Virus record (IMG/VR): IMGVR_UViG_3300026521_000235
Coordinates: 1-41,342 of that record
From: a virus
Length of the DNA: 41,342 nt
Direction: 5' to 3' (one strand)
The notes beneath the pieces were generated by a model. The model was not told the DNA's origin. It saw only the letters and a program-made list of their open reading frames with translations, and did no database searches. This document shows positions 9,084 through 17,452 of the stretch, one piece after another. Each line of letters starts with the position of its first letter. The first letter of the stretch is position 1. The translations under genes and the position numbers were made by a program.

Positions 9084-9346
9084 TTTTTAATAAAATAAAT
9101 TGTAACAAGATACCGTTTAAAGATAAAGGATGTCATTTTTTAGCTGGTATGTTAACAAGTGCTATGTTATGCTTTAATGGACTATTAATTGCTAGTGCAT
9201 TTGCATCTTTTATTGTAGGTATCGCTAAAGAAGTATTTGATAAATACATTAGAAAAACTAAGTTCGACATTGAAGATGTGCTAGCAACAGGTTTTGGTGG
9301 TATCTTCTTTACAGTAAGTTATGTTATGTATAAGGGGTATTTATGA
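9080..9346 (+). CDS. Membrane protein resembling the YfiM-type family
   Basis: 88 aa with two hydrophobic segments (about 22-46 and 68-84). The pattern DKGCHFLAG, then GIAKEVFDKY and FDIEDVLATGFGG, follows the DK-x-x-H-x-x-x-G / KE-x-x-D / D-x-x-D arrangement of the small YfiM-like membrane or lipoprotein family often found in phage lysis regions. No lipobox is seen. Overlaps both neighbours by ATGA, so it is part of a tightly coupled lysis cassette. Exact role unknown. Confidence 0.65.
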   Translation: MIFNKINCNKIPFKDKGCHFLAGMLTSAMLCFNGLLIASAFASFIVGIAKEVFDKYIRKTKFDIEDVLATGFGGIFFTVSYVMYKGYL

Positions 9347-9708
9347 GAGCATTATTTTTGTTTTTATTGGCTTATTGTTTGGTTGTTGTGCTTACTCCTT
9401 TTGTACTTATATTTAATATTATTTATAAGTATATATATATGCAACCGATAAGAGAGTATTTAGAAACATCTGCTATAGGTTTTGATCAAGCTGGTGGAAG
9501 TGTAATGTATGGTAAAGAGAATTATACAATATCATCTTATACTCATTATTTGTGTAAGTATAAGGGGTCTAAGTGTTGGTTCGAGAGGTTTATAAATTTC
9601 TTTTTTGGCAAAAACCACTGTAAGAAATCTTTTGAATGGGAGTGTGTCAAAGATGATGAGGATTTACAAGAATTTTATGGAGTATATAGTGGAAAGATTG
9701 CAAAGTAA
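9343..9708 (+). CDS. Lysis-region membrane protein (unknown)
   Basis: 121 aa with one N-terminal transmembrane segment (about 3-30), then a soluble part with SAIGFDQAGGSVMYG and four Cys (C91, C98 and two more: HYLCKYKGSKCW, NHCKKSFEWEC). The DQ-x-GGS-x-x-YG motif with an HC-x-x-S ending recurs in small proteins beside holins and endolysins of several phages; the function is not known to me. It overlaps the holin gene by about 30 bases. Possibly a holin partner. Confidence 0.6.
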   Translation: MRALFLFLLAYCLVVVLTPFVLIFNIIYKYIYMQPIREYLETSAIGFDQAGGSVMYGKENYTISSYTHYLCKYKGSKCWFERFINFFFGKNHCKKSFEWECVKDDEDLQEFYGVYSGKIAK

Positions 9709-10135
9709 TGAATATGTATTTATTTTTACCATATTTTTATCTAATGTAGCAGGTGTGTTAACATATCTTAAAATACCTATAGAGCCTTTTAGTTTATTGG
9801 CTCTTTTAATAGTAATAGATTTTATAACAGGTGTCTGGAAGGCTCACAGTTTAGGATTACAGATAACTTCCCATAAAGCTAAATATGGGATTATAAGCAA
9901 ATTTAGTCTTTTGTTTATTCCTATAGTTATGGGTATAGGAGCTAAGGCTATTGGACAAGATGGTGGAGATTTTTTCACTTACGGACTTAACTTATTGATT
10001 GTTAGTGAAATGTATAGCACTATTAGCAATATCTATTGTCTAAGAACAAAGCAAGAGCTTCCAGAATGGGATGCTATCTCATTGATAGGGAAGAAAATTA
10101 GAAATATGTTTGGAGGAAAAGATGATATGGATTAA
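9677..10135 (+). CDS. Holin (phage holin 4-type)
   Basis: 152 aa with three to four hydrophobic segments (about 9-30, 35-52, 70-92, 100-125). The signature LIVIDFITGVWKA, then SHKAKYGIISK, fits the phage_holin_4 family (ID-x-x-TG-x-x-KA followed by K-x-G-x-x-x-K). It would form the inner-membrane lesion that starts lysis. I chose ATG 9677, which reduces the overlap with the gene before; ATGs at 9653 and 9656 are alternatives that would lengthen the cytosolic start. The i-spanin starts inside its last codons. Confidence 0.85.
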   Translation: MEYIVERLQSNEYVFIFTIFLSNVAGVLTYLKIPIEPFSLLALLIVIDFITGVWKAHSLGLQITSHKAKYGIISKFSLLFIPIVMGIGAKAIGQDGGDFFTYGLNLLIVSEMYSTISNIYCLRTKQELPEWDAISLIGKKIRNMFGGKDDMD

Positions 10136-10400
10136 TATATTGTCTTCAATCAAAGGATTAGTAAAACATCCTTTTGTTGTCGCAATTATCATTCTAGTAA
10201 TTGGATTCTTTGTTATGTTGGGTGTAATTAAACACAAAACAAAAGTCATAGAAGCAATTAAACAAGAAGCAGAATATGAGGTCATAAAAACAACAACCGA
10301 GTTAATACATAAACACGCAGATGTTAATATAAAGGACAACAATGAGATTAATATTACTGATAATAATAACTCTACTAACTTTGACATCTTGTTCGATTAA
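10122..10400 (+). CDS. i-spanin (Rz-like)
   Basis: 92 aa. The ATG at 10122 is set by GGAGG (10112-10116). Residues ~17-37 form one transmembrane segment (FVVAIIILVIGFFVMLGVI), followed by a short charged helix and an Asn/Asp-rich periplasmic end. Type II membrane topology and the overlap with a lipoprotein gene in another frame define an inner-membrane spanin subunit that would join the outer-membrane partner during the last step of lysis. Short for an Rz protein. Sequence similarity to known spanins is not visible; call rests on architecture. Confidence 0.75.
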   Translation: MIWINILSSIKGLVKHPFVVAIIILVIGFFVMLGVIKHKTKVIEAIKQEAEYEVIKTTTELIHKHADVNIKDNNEINITDNNNSTNFDILFD

Positions 10401-10635
10401 TAGTAGATATAAGCCAGAACCAGTTAGATATACTCCTCACAAATTAAGACAATGTGGTGGCTTTAAATATGAGAAGCGAGGTGATAATATAATACTTGAT
10501 TACAAAGTAGCTAAATGCTTGAAACATAATTTAATAGTTTGTTGTAAAGATAAGAAAAATTTGAATGTAGCAAATAGTGCTAATATTGAAATAATAGAAG
10601 CGTTAAACAGAGATAATATCTTGTCAAAATTTTAG
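10342..10635 (+). CDS. o-spanin lipoprotein (Rz1-like)
   Basis: 97 aa. Lipoprotein signal peptide of 16 residues with lipobox LTSC (Cys17 would be acylated). The gene starts inside the i-spanin gene in a different frame and extends 235 bases past it, the overlapped type of Rz/Rz1 pair. ATG 10342 has AAAGGA upstream. The mature part has four further Cys (QCGGF, KCLK, VCCK) and few Pro residues, unlike the Pro-rich Rz1 of lambda. Outer-membrane location implies a Gram-negative host. Confidence 0.8.
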   Translation: MRLILLIIITLLTLTSCSINSRYKPEPVRYTPHKLRQCGGFKYEKRGDNIILDYKVAKCLKHNLIVCCKDKKNLNVANSANIEIIEALNRDNILSKF

Positions 10636-10652
10636 GATAAAGGAGTATATAT

Positions 10653-11318
10653 ATGACTTATTATTTTCAAATAAAGAAAATATTACCTATGGCTAACGAT
10701 AGGTTTTTATATGATCTATTAAATTACATAGACACATATGGTAAAGATTTTAGGCTAGATACAAAGGATAGACTAGCAAAATTCTTGGCTCTTGCAAAGG
10801 CTGAGATGATGTTCAAGAATGGTAAGCCTATACTGACTGAAAATCTAAACTACAGACGCAAACAACTAAGAAGGTTTAGCAAAAAATTTAGAAACAATCC
10901 TAAACTACTTGATAAAGCTATGAGCTTAAAAGGCAATGAAAAACAAAAGTTTATTGCTATGGAGTGGTACGGTACAGGTAAAAAAGCGAGAGATTTAGGC
11001 AATAGATCTAAGCTTGATGGCTGGAAGTTTAGAGGCAGAGGTATCTTTCAAATAACAGGCAGATACAACTATGAAGTTATTGGATGCTATATTTTCGAGC
11101 ATACAGATGTAGCGTGGTATTTTGATGATGATGAAACTTTTAAAAGAATAACTAACTCTATGGAGTTTAACATTTTGAGTGCATTTGGATTTTGGGCGTA
11201 TCATAGAATGTACGATAAGAATATCAAACAGTGTATCAAAATCATAAATGGTGGATTACCATCTTCTGAAGTAGCAAAAAGAAAAAAATATTATAAAGAT
11301 ATTTTGACTATATTGTAA
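10653..11318 (+). CDS. Endolysin, GH19 (chitinase class I-like) muramidase
   Basis: 221 aa. GWKFRGRGIFQITGRYNY at ~126-143 is the substrate-cleft signature of GH19 lysozyme-type endolysins. The first catalytic Glu is in ALAKAEMMF (the usual His before it is Lys here) and the second in TENLNYRRKQL. C-terminal GFWAYHRM and KIINGGLP are also family-like. No signal peptide or signal-anchor is seen, so release through the holin is expected. SD AAGGAG. N4 itself uses a different endolysin fold at this position, so the gene is probably a modular replacement. Confidence 0.88.
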   Translation: MTYYFQIKKILPMANDRFLYDLLNYIDTYGKDFRLDTKDRLAKFLALAKAEMMFKNGKPILTENLNYRRKQLRRFSKKFRNNPKLLDKAMSLKGNEKQKFIAMEWYGTGKKARDLGNRSKLDGWKFRGRGIFQITGRYNYEVIGCYIFEHTDVAWYFDDDETFKRITNSMEFNILSAFGFWAYHRMYDKNIKQCIKIINGGLPSSEVAKRKKYYKDILTIL

Positions 11319-11320
11319 TA

Positions 11321-11349
11321 TTGTCTACTTATGTAAGCTATGGTATAAT
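11321..11349 (+). promoter_or_regulatory. Promoter for the portal-head operon
   Basis: TTGTCT (11321-11326), 17 nt, extended -10 TGGTATAAT (TATAAT 11344-11349), just after the endolysin stop. ATTCAT (11348-11353) is complementary to ATGAAT at the portal start. Confidence 0.6.
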
Positions 11350-11380
11350 TCATTTAATAAAATAAATATAAGGTGCATAT

Positions 11381-13771
11381 ATGAATGAAAAAGAGTTTTC
11401 GTTAGACGACGAAATAAAAAATCATAAAATAACCGATTGGAAAAATGAACCATCTTTTGATGATTTGTACTCTGATTACAAAGAAGCACAAAATGATCAT
11501 AATGATATTTTAAATCAATTAGATGAATATAAGCTATACATGGATGGTGGACCAAAGAAAAAAGTTGCTAGAGGTAGAAGTTCTGTTAGACCAAAATTAA
11601 TAAGAAAGCAAGCAGAATGGAAATATCCTGCACTTGAAGAACCATTTCTTAATACAGAAAATATGTTTAGGATAAAGCCAAGAACATTTGAAGATAAAAA
11701 ATCTGCAGAACAAAATGAATTGGTTCTAAATTATCAATGGTCAACAAAAATAGATAAGGTTTCACTTATTGGTAATATTGTTAGAGGTATTGTTGATGAA
11801 GGAACTGTTGTTGTTAAAACAGGATGGGAAGTAGAAGAGTCTGAAGTTGAGTATGAAGATACTGAAACTATTTATGCATCACCAGAAGAGTCAATCAGAT
11901 TGATTAATCAATACGTTATGGAGGGTAAGATTTCTGAAGAACAAGCTTCGTCGATGATAGCATCAGGAAAGCCTATACCTATTGGTTCTAGACCTGTTAC
12001 AAAAACTAAAACTATATTGACTAAAAATAATCCAACTTATCAAGTATGTAATTTAAGAGACCTAACAATAGATCCTACTTGTAATGGTGACATTCATGAT
12101 GCACAATTTATTATACATGAATATGATACTGATATGTCTACACTTAAAGAGCAAGAATATAAATGCGAATATGACGATGAAGGTAATATTGTTTCAGAAA
12201 CAGGCATATATAAAAACCTTGATAAAATAAAGCTTGAAGATTATAATGAAGATGTTCCTATGGAGCATTATGATTATGACGAACAAAGAAAAGAGTTTAA
12301 ATTTAAAGATAAGCCAAGACAAAAACTAAGAGCCTATGAGTATTGGGGTTATTGGGACATCGAAGGCACTGGCAAGGTTAAACCTATTGTAGCTACTTGG
12401 GTTGGTTCTGTTATAATTAGACTTGAAGAGAATCCATTTCCGTTTGATGAATTGCCTTTTTCATTAGCTAAATATATGCCAAGAAAGAACGAGATATATG
12501 GAGAACCTGATGGTGCTTTGCTAAAAGAGAACCAGGAATCAATAGGTAATATGATGAGAGCTGCACATGATATTACATCAACTCAAGCTGTAGGACAAGA
12601 ATTTATAGACGAACAGTTTTTATCCCCATTGCAACAGAACAATTACAAAACAGGAAAAACTGTATTTTTTAGGCATGGAATGGATCCTAGAACTGCTATA
12701 CATAGAACTACTGTAGACCCAGTTCCTAAAGCTGTGTTTGATATGATATCATATCATCAAAATGATGCTGAGAGTATGACTGGAACTAAATCGTTCTCAC
12801 AAGGCATTGGAAGCCAGTCGCTTGGCTCTGTGGCTGCTGGAATCAGGTCGGCTATGGATTCTACTGCTAAAAGAGAATTAAGTATTCTTAGACGATTAAG
12901 CGAGCAAATATTTAAAGATATCGCTAGAAAAACTATAATGATGAATCAAGCTTTTCTTGATGAAGAAGAAGTTATAAGGATAACAAACGAAGAGTTTGTT
13001 ACAATTAAGCGTGAAGATTTGTCTGGTGAATTTGATCTTATAGTTGATGTTTCTACTCCTGAAAAAGATAATGAAAAAGCAGAAAAACTTAATATGTTAA
13101 TGCAAACAAACGCAGCAAGTATGGATCCCGAATTATCAAAAATAATTTATGCAAGAATAGCTAAGCTATGGAAAGAACCAGATCTAGCTAAAGAAGTTGA
13201 AAATTATCAACCTCAACCAGATCCTATGCAACAACAATTACAAAGAATTCAAATAGAGAACGCTATGTTAGAGAACCAGAAACTCAAGATGGAAATAGCT
13301 AAATCTGCTAAGATGATAGAATCTGAAGATAGTAAAATAGAAGAGAGAGCTTCAAGAACAGCACAGAATCTAAATAGTGAAACTGAAGAAAATAAAGCAG
13401 AAGCAAGACTCAAAAATGCACAAGCTAAATTGATTGAGGCTCAAGCTGACCATGAAGACCTTAAATTTTTAAACAAATATGATGGAGTTGATAGGCAACA
13501 AAAGTTAGTAGATGATATGATTAGAATGGATCATAATAAAGATATACAAAAAATGAAAGCTGAACACGAACGAGAGTTAGCTGAATTAAAAGCTCTTGTC
13601 AAGGCAAAAGAGAATCAGATGAATCAAATGGTTGAATTGTATAAGACAAACAAAGGAGATCAAAATATAAGTAAACCAACAATAGCATCAGTTAGATCTC
13701 AAGAGCTTGGAGATAAGTCACTTGATAGACTAAGCAACATGAAAGGAGATTATTATAATGCAAGAATATAA
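11381..13771 (+). CDS. Portal protein (N4 gp59-like)
   Basis: 796 aa. The dodecameric vertex through which DNA enters and leaves the head. IRKQAEWKYPALEEPFL at ~77-93 and SAEQNELVLNYQWSTKIDK at ~109-127 are recognisable of large N4-like portals; SQGIGSQSLGSVAAGIRSAM (about 475-494) lies in the conserved core. The last ~170 residues are a long charged coiled coil that could reach into the head. Length fits N4 gp59 (94 kDa). Position upstream of the scaffold and capsid genes agrees. The next gene begins inside its 3' end. Confidence 0.88.
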   Translation: MNEKEFSLDDEIKNHKITDWKNEPSFDDLYSDYKEAQNDHNDILNQLDEYKLYMDGGPKKKVARGRSSVRPKLIRKQAEWKYPALEEPFLNTENMFRIKPRTFEDKKSAEQNELVLNYQWSTKIDKVSLIGNIVRGIVDEGTVVVKTGWEVEESEVEYEDTETIYASPEESIRLINQYVMEGKISEEQASSMIASGKPIPIGSRPVTKTKTILTKNNPTYQVCNLRDLTIDPTCNGDIHDAQFIIHEYDTDMSTLKEQEYKCEYDDEGNIVSETGIYKNLDKIKLEDYNEDVPMEHYDYDEQRKEFKFKDKPRQKLRAYEYWGYWDIEGTGKVKPIVATWVGSVIIRLEENPFPFDELPFSLAKYMPRKNEIYGEPDGALLKENQESIGNMMRAAHDITSTQAVGQEFIDEQFLSPLQQNNYKTGKTVFFRHGMDPRTAIHRTTVDPVPKAVFDMISYHQNDAESMTGTKSFSQGIGSQSLGSVAAGIRSAMDSTAKRELSILRRLSEQIFKDIARKTIMMNQAFLDEEEVIRITNEEFVTIKREDLSGEFDLIVDVSTPEKDNEKAEKLNMLMQTNAASMDPELSKIIYARIAKLWKEPDLAKEVENYQPQPDPMQQQLQRIQIENAMLENQKLKMEIAKSAKMIESEDSKIEERASRTAQNLNSETEENKAEARLKNAQAKLIEAQADHEDLKFLNKYDGVDRQQKLVDDMIRMDHNKDIQKMKAEHERELAELKALVKAKENQMNQMVELYKTNKGDQNISKPTIASVRSQELGDKSLDRLSNMKGDYYNARI

Positions 13772-14027
13772 TAATGTATCAGGACTTGGTTCTGATATAG
13801 GCAAAACATTGAACATATCAGAATCTTTAGTTAATAAGTTTGATTCAATGCAAAAAAATGGTATAGACCCAAAATTAATAGCTAAAGAATATAATAAACT
13901 ACCCAATGAATTAAAAATAGCTATGGCAGCAATAAAGAAAAAAAATAGTGAAATAGACTCAAGAAAATCAGATATAACTCAATTTGCTAAAAGTATATTG
14001 CAACAAACTGGTGAACTTAAAGTTTGA
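13758..14027 (+). CDS. Small helical protein between portal and scaffold (unknown)
   Basis: 89 aa, all helical and Lys-rich. ATG 13758 overlaps the last 14 bases of the portal gene and has AAAGGAG, so it is translationally coupled. No domain recognised. Its TGA is in the loop of a terminator. It may be an assembly factor of the head, by position. Confidence 0.7.
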   Translation: MQEYNNVSGLGSDIGKTLNISESLVNKFDSMQKNGIDPKLIAKEYNKLPNELKIAMAAIKKKNSEIDSRKSDITQFAKSILQQTGELKV

Positions 14028-14041
14028 TTTAAGTTTTTTTT
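14014..14041 (+). terminator. Rho-independent terminator
   Basis: Arms AACTTAAA (14014-14021) and TTTAAGTT (14028-14035) are a perfect 8-bp stem with loop GTTTGA, then a T run to 14041. A -10 box follows only four bases later. Confidence 0.8.
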
Positions 14042-14051
14042 ATGGTATAAT
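14024..14051 (+). promoter_or_regulatory. Promoter for scaffold-capsid genes
   Basis: TTGATT (14024-14029), 16 nt that include a T8 tract, extended -10 TGGTATAAT (TATAAT 14046-14051). The -35 and spacer overlap the terminator, so ending and starting of transcription share the same bases. A small ATAGG/CCTAT hairpin lies at 14058-14077 in the leader. Confidence 0.6.
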
Positions 14052-14107
14052 TCCCTGTATAGGTTATATATGCCTATGTCGAATAAAAAACAAAAGGAAT
14101 ATAAGCA

Positions 14108-14512
14108 ATGGAAGAAATTTCTAACTTAACAAAAGATCAAAAGATTGAGCAAATCTTGCAAAAAATAGATGATGAGCTTTCAGTTCATAAAGAAAATGTT
14201 GAAATCGGAGAAGCACTTGAAAATTTGTCCAACAATTCCGATTATAAAAAGGTAATTGAATATGGATATTTTGAGAAAGAAGGCGAAAGATTGTCAAGAA
14301 CACTTCTTGCTCCTAGTGTGTTAAAGAGAGATCAACTTCAAAATATGTACGATAAGATGTCAGCTATTCGTGATCTTAAAGTATTTCTTGCAGTAATTGG
14401 ACAAAATGCTGCATTCTCAGAAGAGGAAATAGAAAGACTTGAAGAATTTAGAACTGATGTTGTTAGTGGAAAAGTAGATCCTGACAATGTTGAAGGGGTT
14501 GATTATGAGTAA
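14108..14512 (+). CDS. Small helical head-region protein (unknown)
   Basis: 134 aa, helical, acidic, no membrane segment. AAAGGA precedes the ATG. Its end overlaps the start of the putative scaffold (ATGAGTAA), indicating coupling. I recognise no family. By position, opposite the N4 gp57-58 interval, it may take part in head assembly. Confidence 0.7.
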   Translation: MEEISNLTKDQKIEQILQKIDDELSVHKENVEIGEALENLSNNSDYKKVIEYGYFEKEGERLSRTLLAPSVLKRDQLQNMYDKMSAIRDLKVFLAVIGQNAAFSEEEIERLEEFRTDVVSGKVDPDNVEGVDYE

Positions 14513-15830
14513 TTATGATGAACTTACTGATGATGAATTTGAATCATTACTTAATGACATTAATGAAGGAAAGCTTGATACTGTTGATAACAATGAATCA
14601 GATGAAGATGACATAGGTAATAATGTAGAAGAAAGTAACAATAATGGTTACGAAAATGATAATGATATTGAGGACACAGATCCTGGTTCTGAATTAGATG
14701 AAGATAATCTTGATGAATCTGACACGAATGATGAGGATGACGATTCTTATCAAGATACTGATGATGAAGAATTAGACTCTTCTGATGAAGAACAGGAAGA
14801 AAACACTCAAGATGATAATGATATTAAAGAAAATGATGATGAAAATAATCATGATGAAGAATCCTCTGATACTATAAATTATCAAGAAGAATATCAAAAA
14901 CTATTATCTGATACAGAAAAATATAAAGATTTTTACAACAAAGTTACTGGTGAGTTTGTTGCTAATGGTAAAGTTATGAAAGGTTTTACAGAACCTGAGA
15001 AAATAATCCAAGCACAACAGATGGCTGCTGGCTTTAGTGAAAAAATGAGAGCTTTTAAGCAATACAGACCTTTTATTGAGCCGTTAAAGAAGAAGGGAAT
15101 ACTTGATAACCCAGATAAGTTCAACCTTATGGTTGATGCTATTGACGGAAATCAAGAAGCTATAAAAGCGTTGCTTAAAGAGACAAACATAGATCCATTA
15201 GAATTAAATATTGATGAAGTTGACTATAAGCCTAAAGATAACTTAGCATCACCTATAGCTCTTGCATATGATGATTTGATTGATACTGCTTCTCAATTCG
15301 GTATTGATAGCAAAGTTAATGATGTTATTGTAAAAGAATGGGATGATGATAGCGTTGCTGAATTACTTAGCGATCCTAAAAATTCATCAGATTTAATTGC
15401 TCATATGAACAATGGTGTCTATGATATGGTTCAGGAAAGGATAGCTAAAAAGAAAATGACTGATATAACAGGTTCTTTTGGTTCTATGAGAGATATAGAC
15501 CAATACAGAGCTGCTGTAGCTGAACTTGAGCAAGAATATATTCAACAACAAGAATTGCAAAAACAGCAAGCAACATATCAACAACAAGAACCTGTTTCAC
15601 AATTTTCTGAAGAAGCTATTCAAGCAGAAATTGCAAAAATTAAAGCTGAAAAAGAGCAAGCAAAAAAAAGAGAACAAGCTAACAATAAAGCAAACACTGC
15701 TAGGAAAAGAGCTGCTTCTGTTAGTAAAAAGAAGTCAACAATAAAACAAACAAAGAAAGAATTTGATCCTATGGATTTATCTGATGATGAATTCGAAAAG
15801 TATCTACTTTCTTTACAATACAAAGAATAA
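14505..15830 (+). CDS. Putative scaffolding protein
   Basis: 441 aa. ATG 14505 preceded by AAGGGG (14493-14498); an ATG at 14487 in the same frame is less likely. Residues ~1-125 are an extremely acidic, low-complexity Asp/Glu/Asn region. The centre is helical, and the C-terminal ~100 residues are a Gln-rich coiled coil followed by a basic Lys-rich patch and an acidic end (PMDLSDDEFEKYL, echoing the TDDEFESLL near the start). Helical, highly charged protein directly before the capsid gene is the usual form of a phage scaffold. The inference rests on position and composition. Confidence 0.65.
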   Translation: MSNYDELTDDEFESLLNDINEGKLDTVDNNESDEDDIGNNVEESNNNGYENDNDIEDTDPGSELDEDNLDESDTNDEDDDSYQDTDDEELDSSDEEQEENTQDDNDIKENDDENNHDEESSDTINYQEEYQKLLSDTEKYKDFYNKVTGEFVANGKVMKGFTEPEKIIQAQQMAAGFSEKMRAFKQYRPFIEPLKKKGILDNPDKFNLMVDAIDGNQEAIKALLKETNIDPLELNIDEVDYKPKDNLASPIALAYDDLIDTASQFGIDSKVNDVIVKEWDDDSVAELLSDPKNSSDLIAHMNNGVYDMVQERIAKKKMTDITGSFGSMRDIDQYRAAVAELEQEYIQQQELQKQQATYQQQEPVSQFSEEAIQAEIAKIKAEKEQAKKREQANNKANTARKRAASVSKKKSTIKQTKKEFDPMDLSDDEFEKYLLSLQYKE

Positions 15831-15844
15831 ATAAGGAAAATTAA

Positions 15845-17143
15845 ATGGCACAAAAGTTTAATCAAGGTGGAACAACATCAAGTATTGGTCCTCAATTTAA
15901 TGACAAGTTTTGGTCGAGAGCTGCAGTAGTAGAAGCTAAAAAGCATAAAGTATTTTCTATGCTTGGAGAGTCACTAACTCAACCTAAACATTATGGGCAA
16001 AAAATGGTTAAATATCATGATATTAGAATTATCGATGATAGAAACATTAATGATCAAGGTATTGATGCAAATGGAGCTAAATTAACTGCTGGTAAATGGT
16101 ATGCCTATGATGTTTCTGGTGCAAGAATTGGAGAGTATGATACTGAAACTGAAGCTAAAGCTGCTGCTGGAACTGATGGATCAATTCTATCTGGTAATGG
16201 TAACTTGTTTGGTTCTAGTAAGGATCTTGCTGTTCAAAATGGTGCGTTTCCATTACTTTCAGAAGAAGGTGGAGTTGTAAATGGTGTTGGTATGAAGCGT
16301 CTTACTATTGAAGCTGAGATTGCTGAATTCGGTTTCCAAATGACATTTACACAAAAATCTATAGATATGGATACAGAAGTTGGTCTATTGAGTAGATATT
16401 CCAAATCAATTGGTGAAGCTCAAGGTGAACTTAGAGAAGCACAAATTAGAAATGCACTTATTGGACAATCTGAGCAAAATAGAGTGTATGCTGGAGATGC
16501 AACATCTATAGATGAAGTTGGTTCTAATGATGTTCTTACATATGCTGACCTTAGACTTATGGATAAATCGCTTAAAGATGCAAGATGTCCAAAAGATACT
16601 AAGATTCTAGATGGTTCTAAGAAATATGATACTAGAACTATTGGTAAAGCAAGATATGCATATGTCGGTACAGAAATGCTTCCAACTCTTCAGGATATGG
16701 AGTGGAATGGTAAGTCTGTATGGGTTCCGGTTGAAATGTATGCTGATGCTGCAGGTAAAAATGCAATAGATGAGTATGAGATTGGTAAAATTGGTGCATT
16801 CAGATTTATTGAAGTAGAAGATATGCCTAATTATTCTGGTCAAGGAGCTGATGCTACTGATGGTACAGATGATGATGAAGCATCAAACAGATATACATCT
16901 ACTGGAGCTGATGGAAAAGAAAGATATGATGTATTCCCTATTTTATTTGTTGGTTCTGAATCGTTTGCTACAATTGGATTTAAAGGTGATGTAGCTAGAG
17001 TTAGAACAGTTATGCCTAAACCAGATGCTTATAATGATCCATTTGGTAAAAAAGGCTCTATGGCTATTAGTTGGTACTTTGGTATGATGTATTTGCGTCC
17101 TGAGTGGATACGCCAGATCGTTTGTAGTGCTAAAATAGTTTAG
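15845..17143 (+). CDS. Major capsid protein, N4-gp56 family
   Basis: 432 aa, HK97-fold shell protein. Family features seen: RNINDQGIDANGA in the N-arm, GNLFGSSKD, MKRLTIEAEIAEFGFQMTFT, YVGTEMLPTLQDM, EIGKIGAFRFIEVEDMPNYSGQGA, then FPILFVGSESFATIGFKG and DPFGKKGSMAISWYFGMMYLRPEW. Between GIDANGA and GNLFGSSKD lies an extra ~40-residue segment with W, Y and a DTETEAKAA helix, probably a surface insertion. Near 340-357 a Thr/Asp-rich loop is a second candidate surface site. Strong SD AAGGAA. A compact G/C-rich hairpin lies directly on the stop codon. Confidence 0.95.
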   Translation: MAQKFNQGGTTSSIGPQFNDKFWSRAAVVEAKKHKVFSMLGESLTQPKHYGQKMVKYHDIRIIDDRNINDQGIDANGAKLTAGKWYAYDVSGARIGEYDTETEAKAAAGTDGSILSGNGNLFGSSKDLAVQNGAFPLLSEEGGVVNGVGMKRLTIEAEIAEFGFQMTFTQKSIDMDTEVGLLSRYSKSIGEAQGELREAQIRNALIGQSEQNRVYAGDATSIDEVGSNDVLTYADLRLMDKSLKDARCPKDTKILDGSKKYDTRTIGKARYAYVGTEMLPTLQDMEWNGKSVWVPVEMYADAAGKNAIDEYEIGKIGAFRFIEVEDMPNYSGQGADATDGTDDDEASNRYTSTGADGKERYDVFPILFVGSESFATIGFKGDVARVRTVMPKPDAYNDPFGKKGSMAISWYFGMMYLRPEWIRQIVCSAKIV

Positions 17144-17163
17144 ATGGTAGGGGTACCCTCCAT
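17144..17163 (+). other. Compact hairpin at the capsid gene 3' end
   Basis: ATGG-T-AGGG, loop GTA, CCCT-CCAT: eight base pairs with one bulged T and a three-base loop, starting one base after the capsid stop. No T run follows, so 3' end protection or RNA processing is more likely than Rho-independent termination. Confidence 0.6.
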
Positions 17164-17235
17164 ATCTGACTAAAATATGAACAAGCTAAAGTAAATTTTC
17201 TAAAAAACTTAAGTTTAATATAAAAGCAAAATGCC

Positions 17236-17274
17236 ATACAATATCCTTATCGAAAATATAAAAGGATATTGTAT
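17236..17274 (+). other. Perfect 13-bp stem-loop
   Basis: ATACAATATCCTT (17236-17248) and AAGGATATTGTAT (17262-17274), loop of 13 bases. No T run after it. The left arm shares ACAATATCCT with the stem-loop region at 25557-25566. Confidence 0.7.
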
Positions 17275-17352
17275 AAAACTACTAAAAAATATTCATTCAA
17301 AGACATTGTACAACTTCGTCAAATAAACAAGAATTATCAGTATTTTAATTAC

Positions 17353-17393
17353 CATTGTTATCATACTACGACTACCTTCACATGAGAACAATG
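17353..17393 (+). other. Imperfect 12-bp stem-loop
   Basis: CATTGTTATCAT (17353-17364) pairs with ATGAGAACAATG (17382-17393) except at one position. The loop is 17 bases. Confidence 0.5.
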
Positions 17394-17424
17394 ATTACTA
17401 TTTGTTTTTATACATATCATAATA

Positions 17425-17452
17425 TTGTTTTTTTAAATATTTGTGGTATAAT
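17425..17452 (+). promoter_or_regulatory. Promoter for the 17512-25556 gene block
   Basis: TTGTTT (17425-17430), 16 nt of T/A-rich spacer, GTGGTATAAT (TATAAT 17447-17452). CTCATTA directly after the -10 box pairs with TAATGAG that holds the start codon of the next gene; ACACT/AGTGT (17463-17482) makes an inner hairpin. Confidence 0.6.

Noticed and set aside
9605-9676. Longer N-terminus of the holin
   Set aside because: Would overlap the previous gene by about 100 bases and add a basic non-holin segment; later ATGs fit better.
17236-17274. Rho-independent terminator
   Set aside because: Strong stem but no T run after it on either strand.
17231-17326. 31-codon frame in the gap after the capsid gene
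   Set aside because: No Shine-Dalgarno, and it runs through the perfect 13-bp stem-loop; base pairing explains the sequence better.
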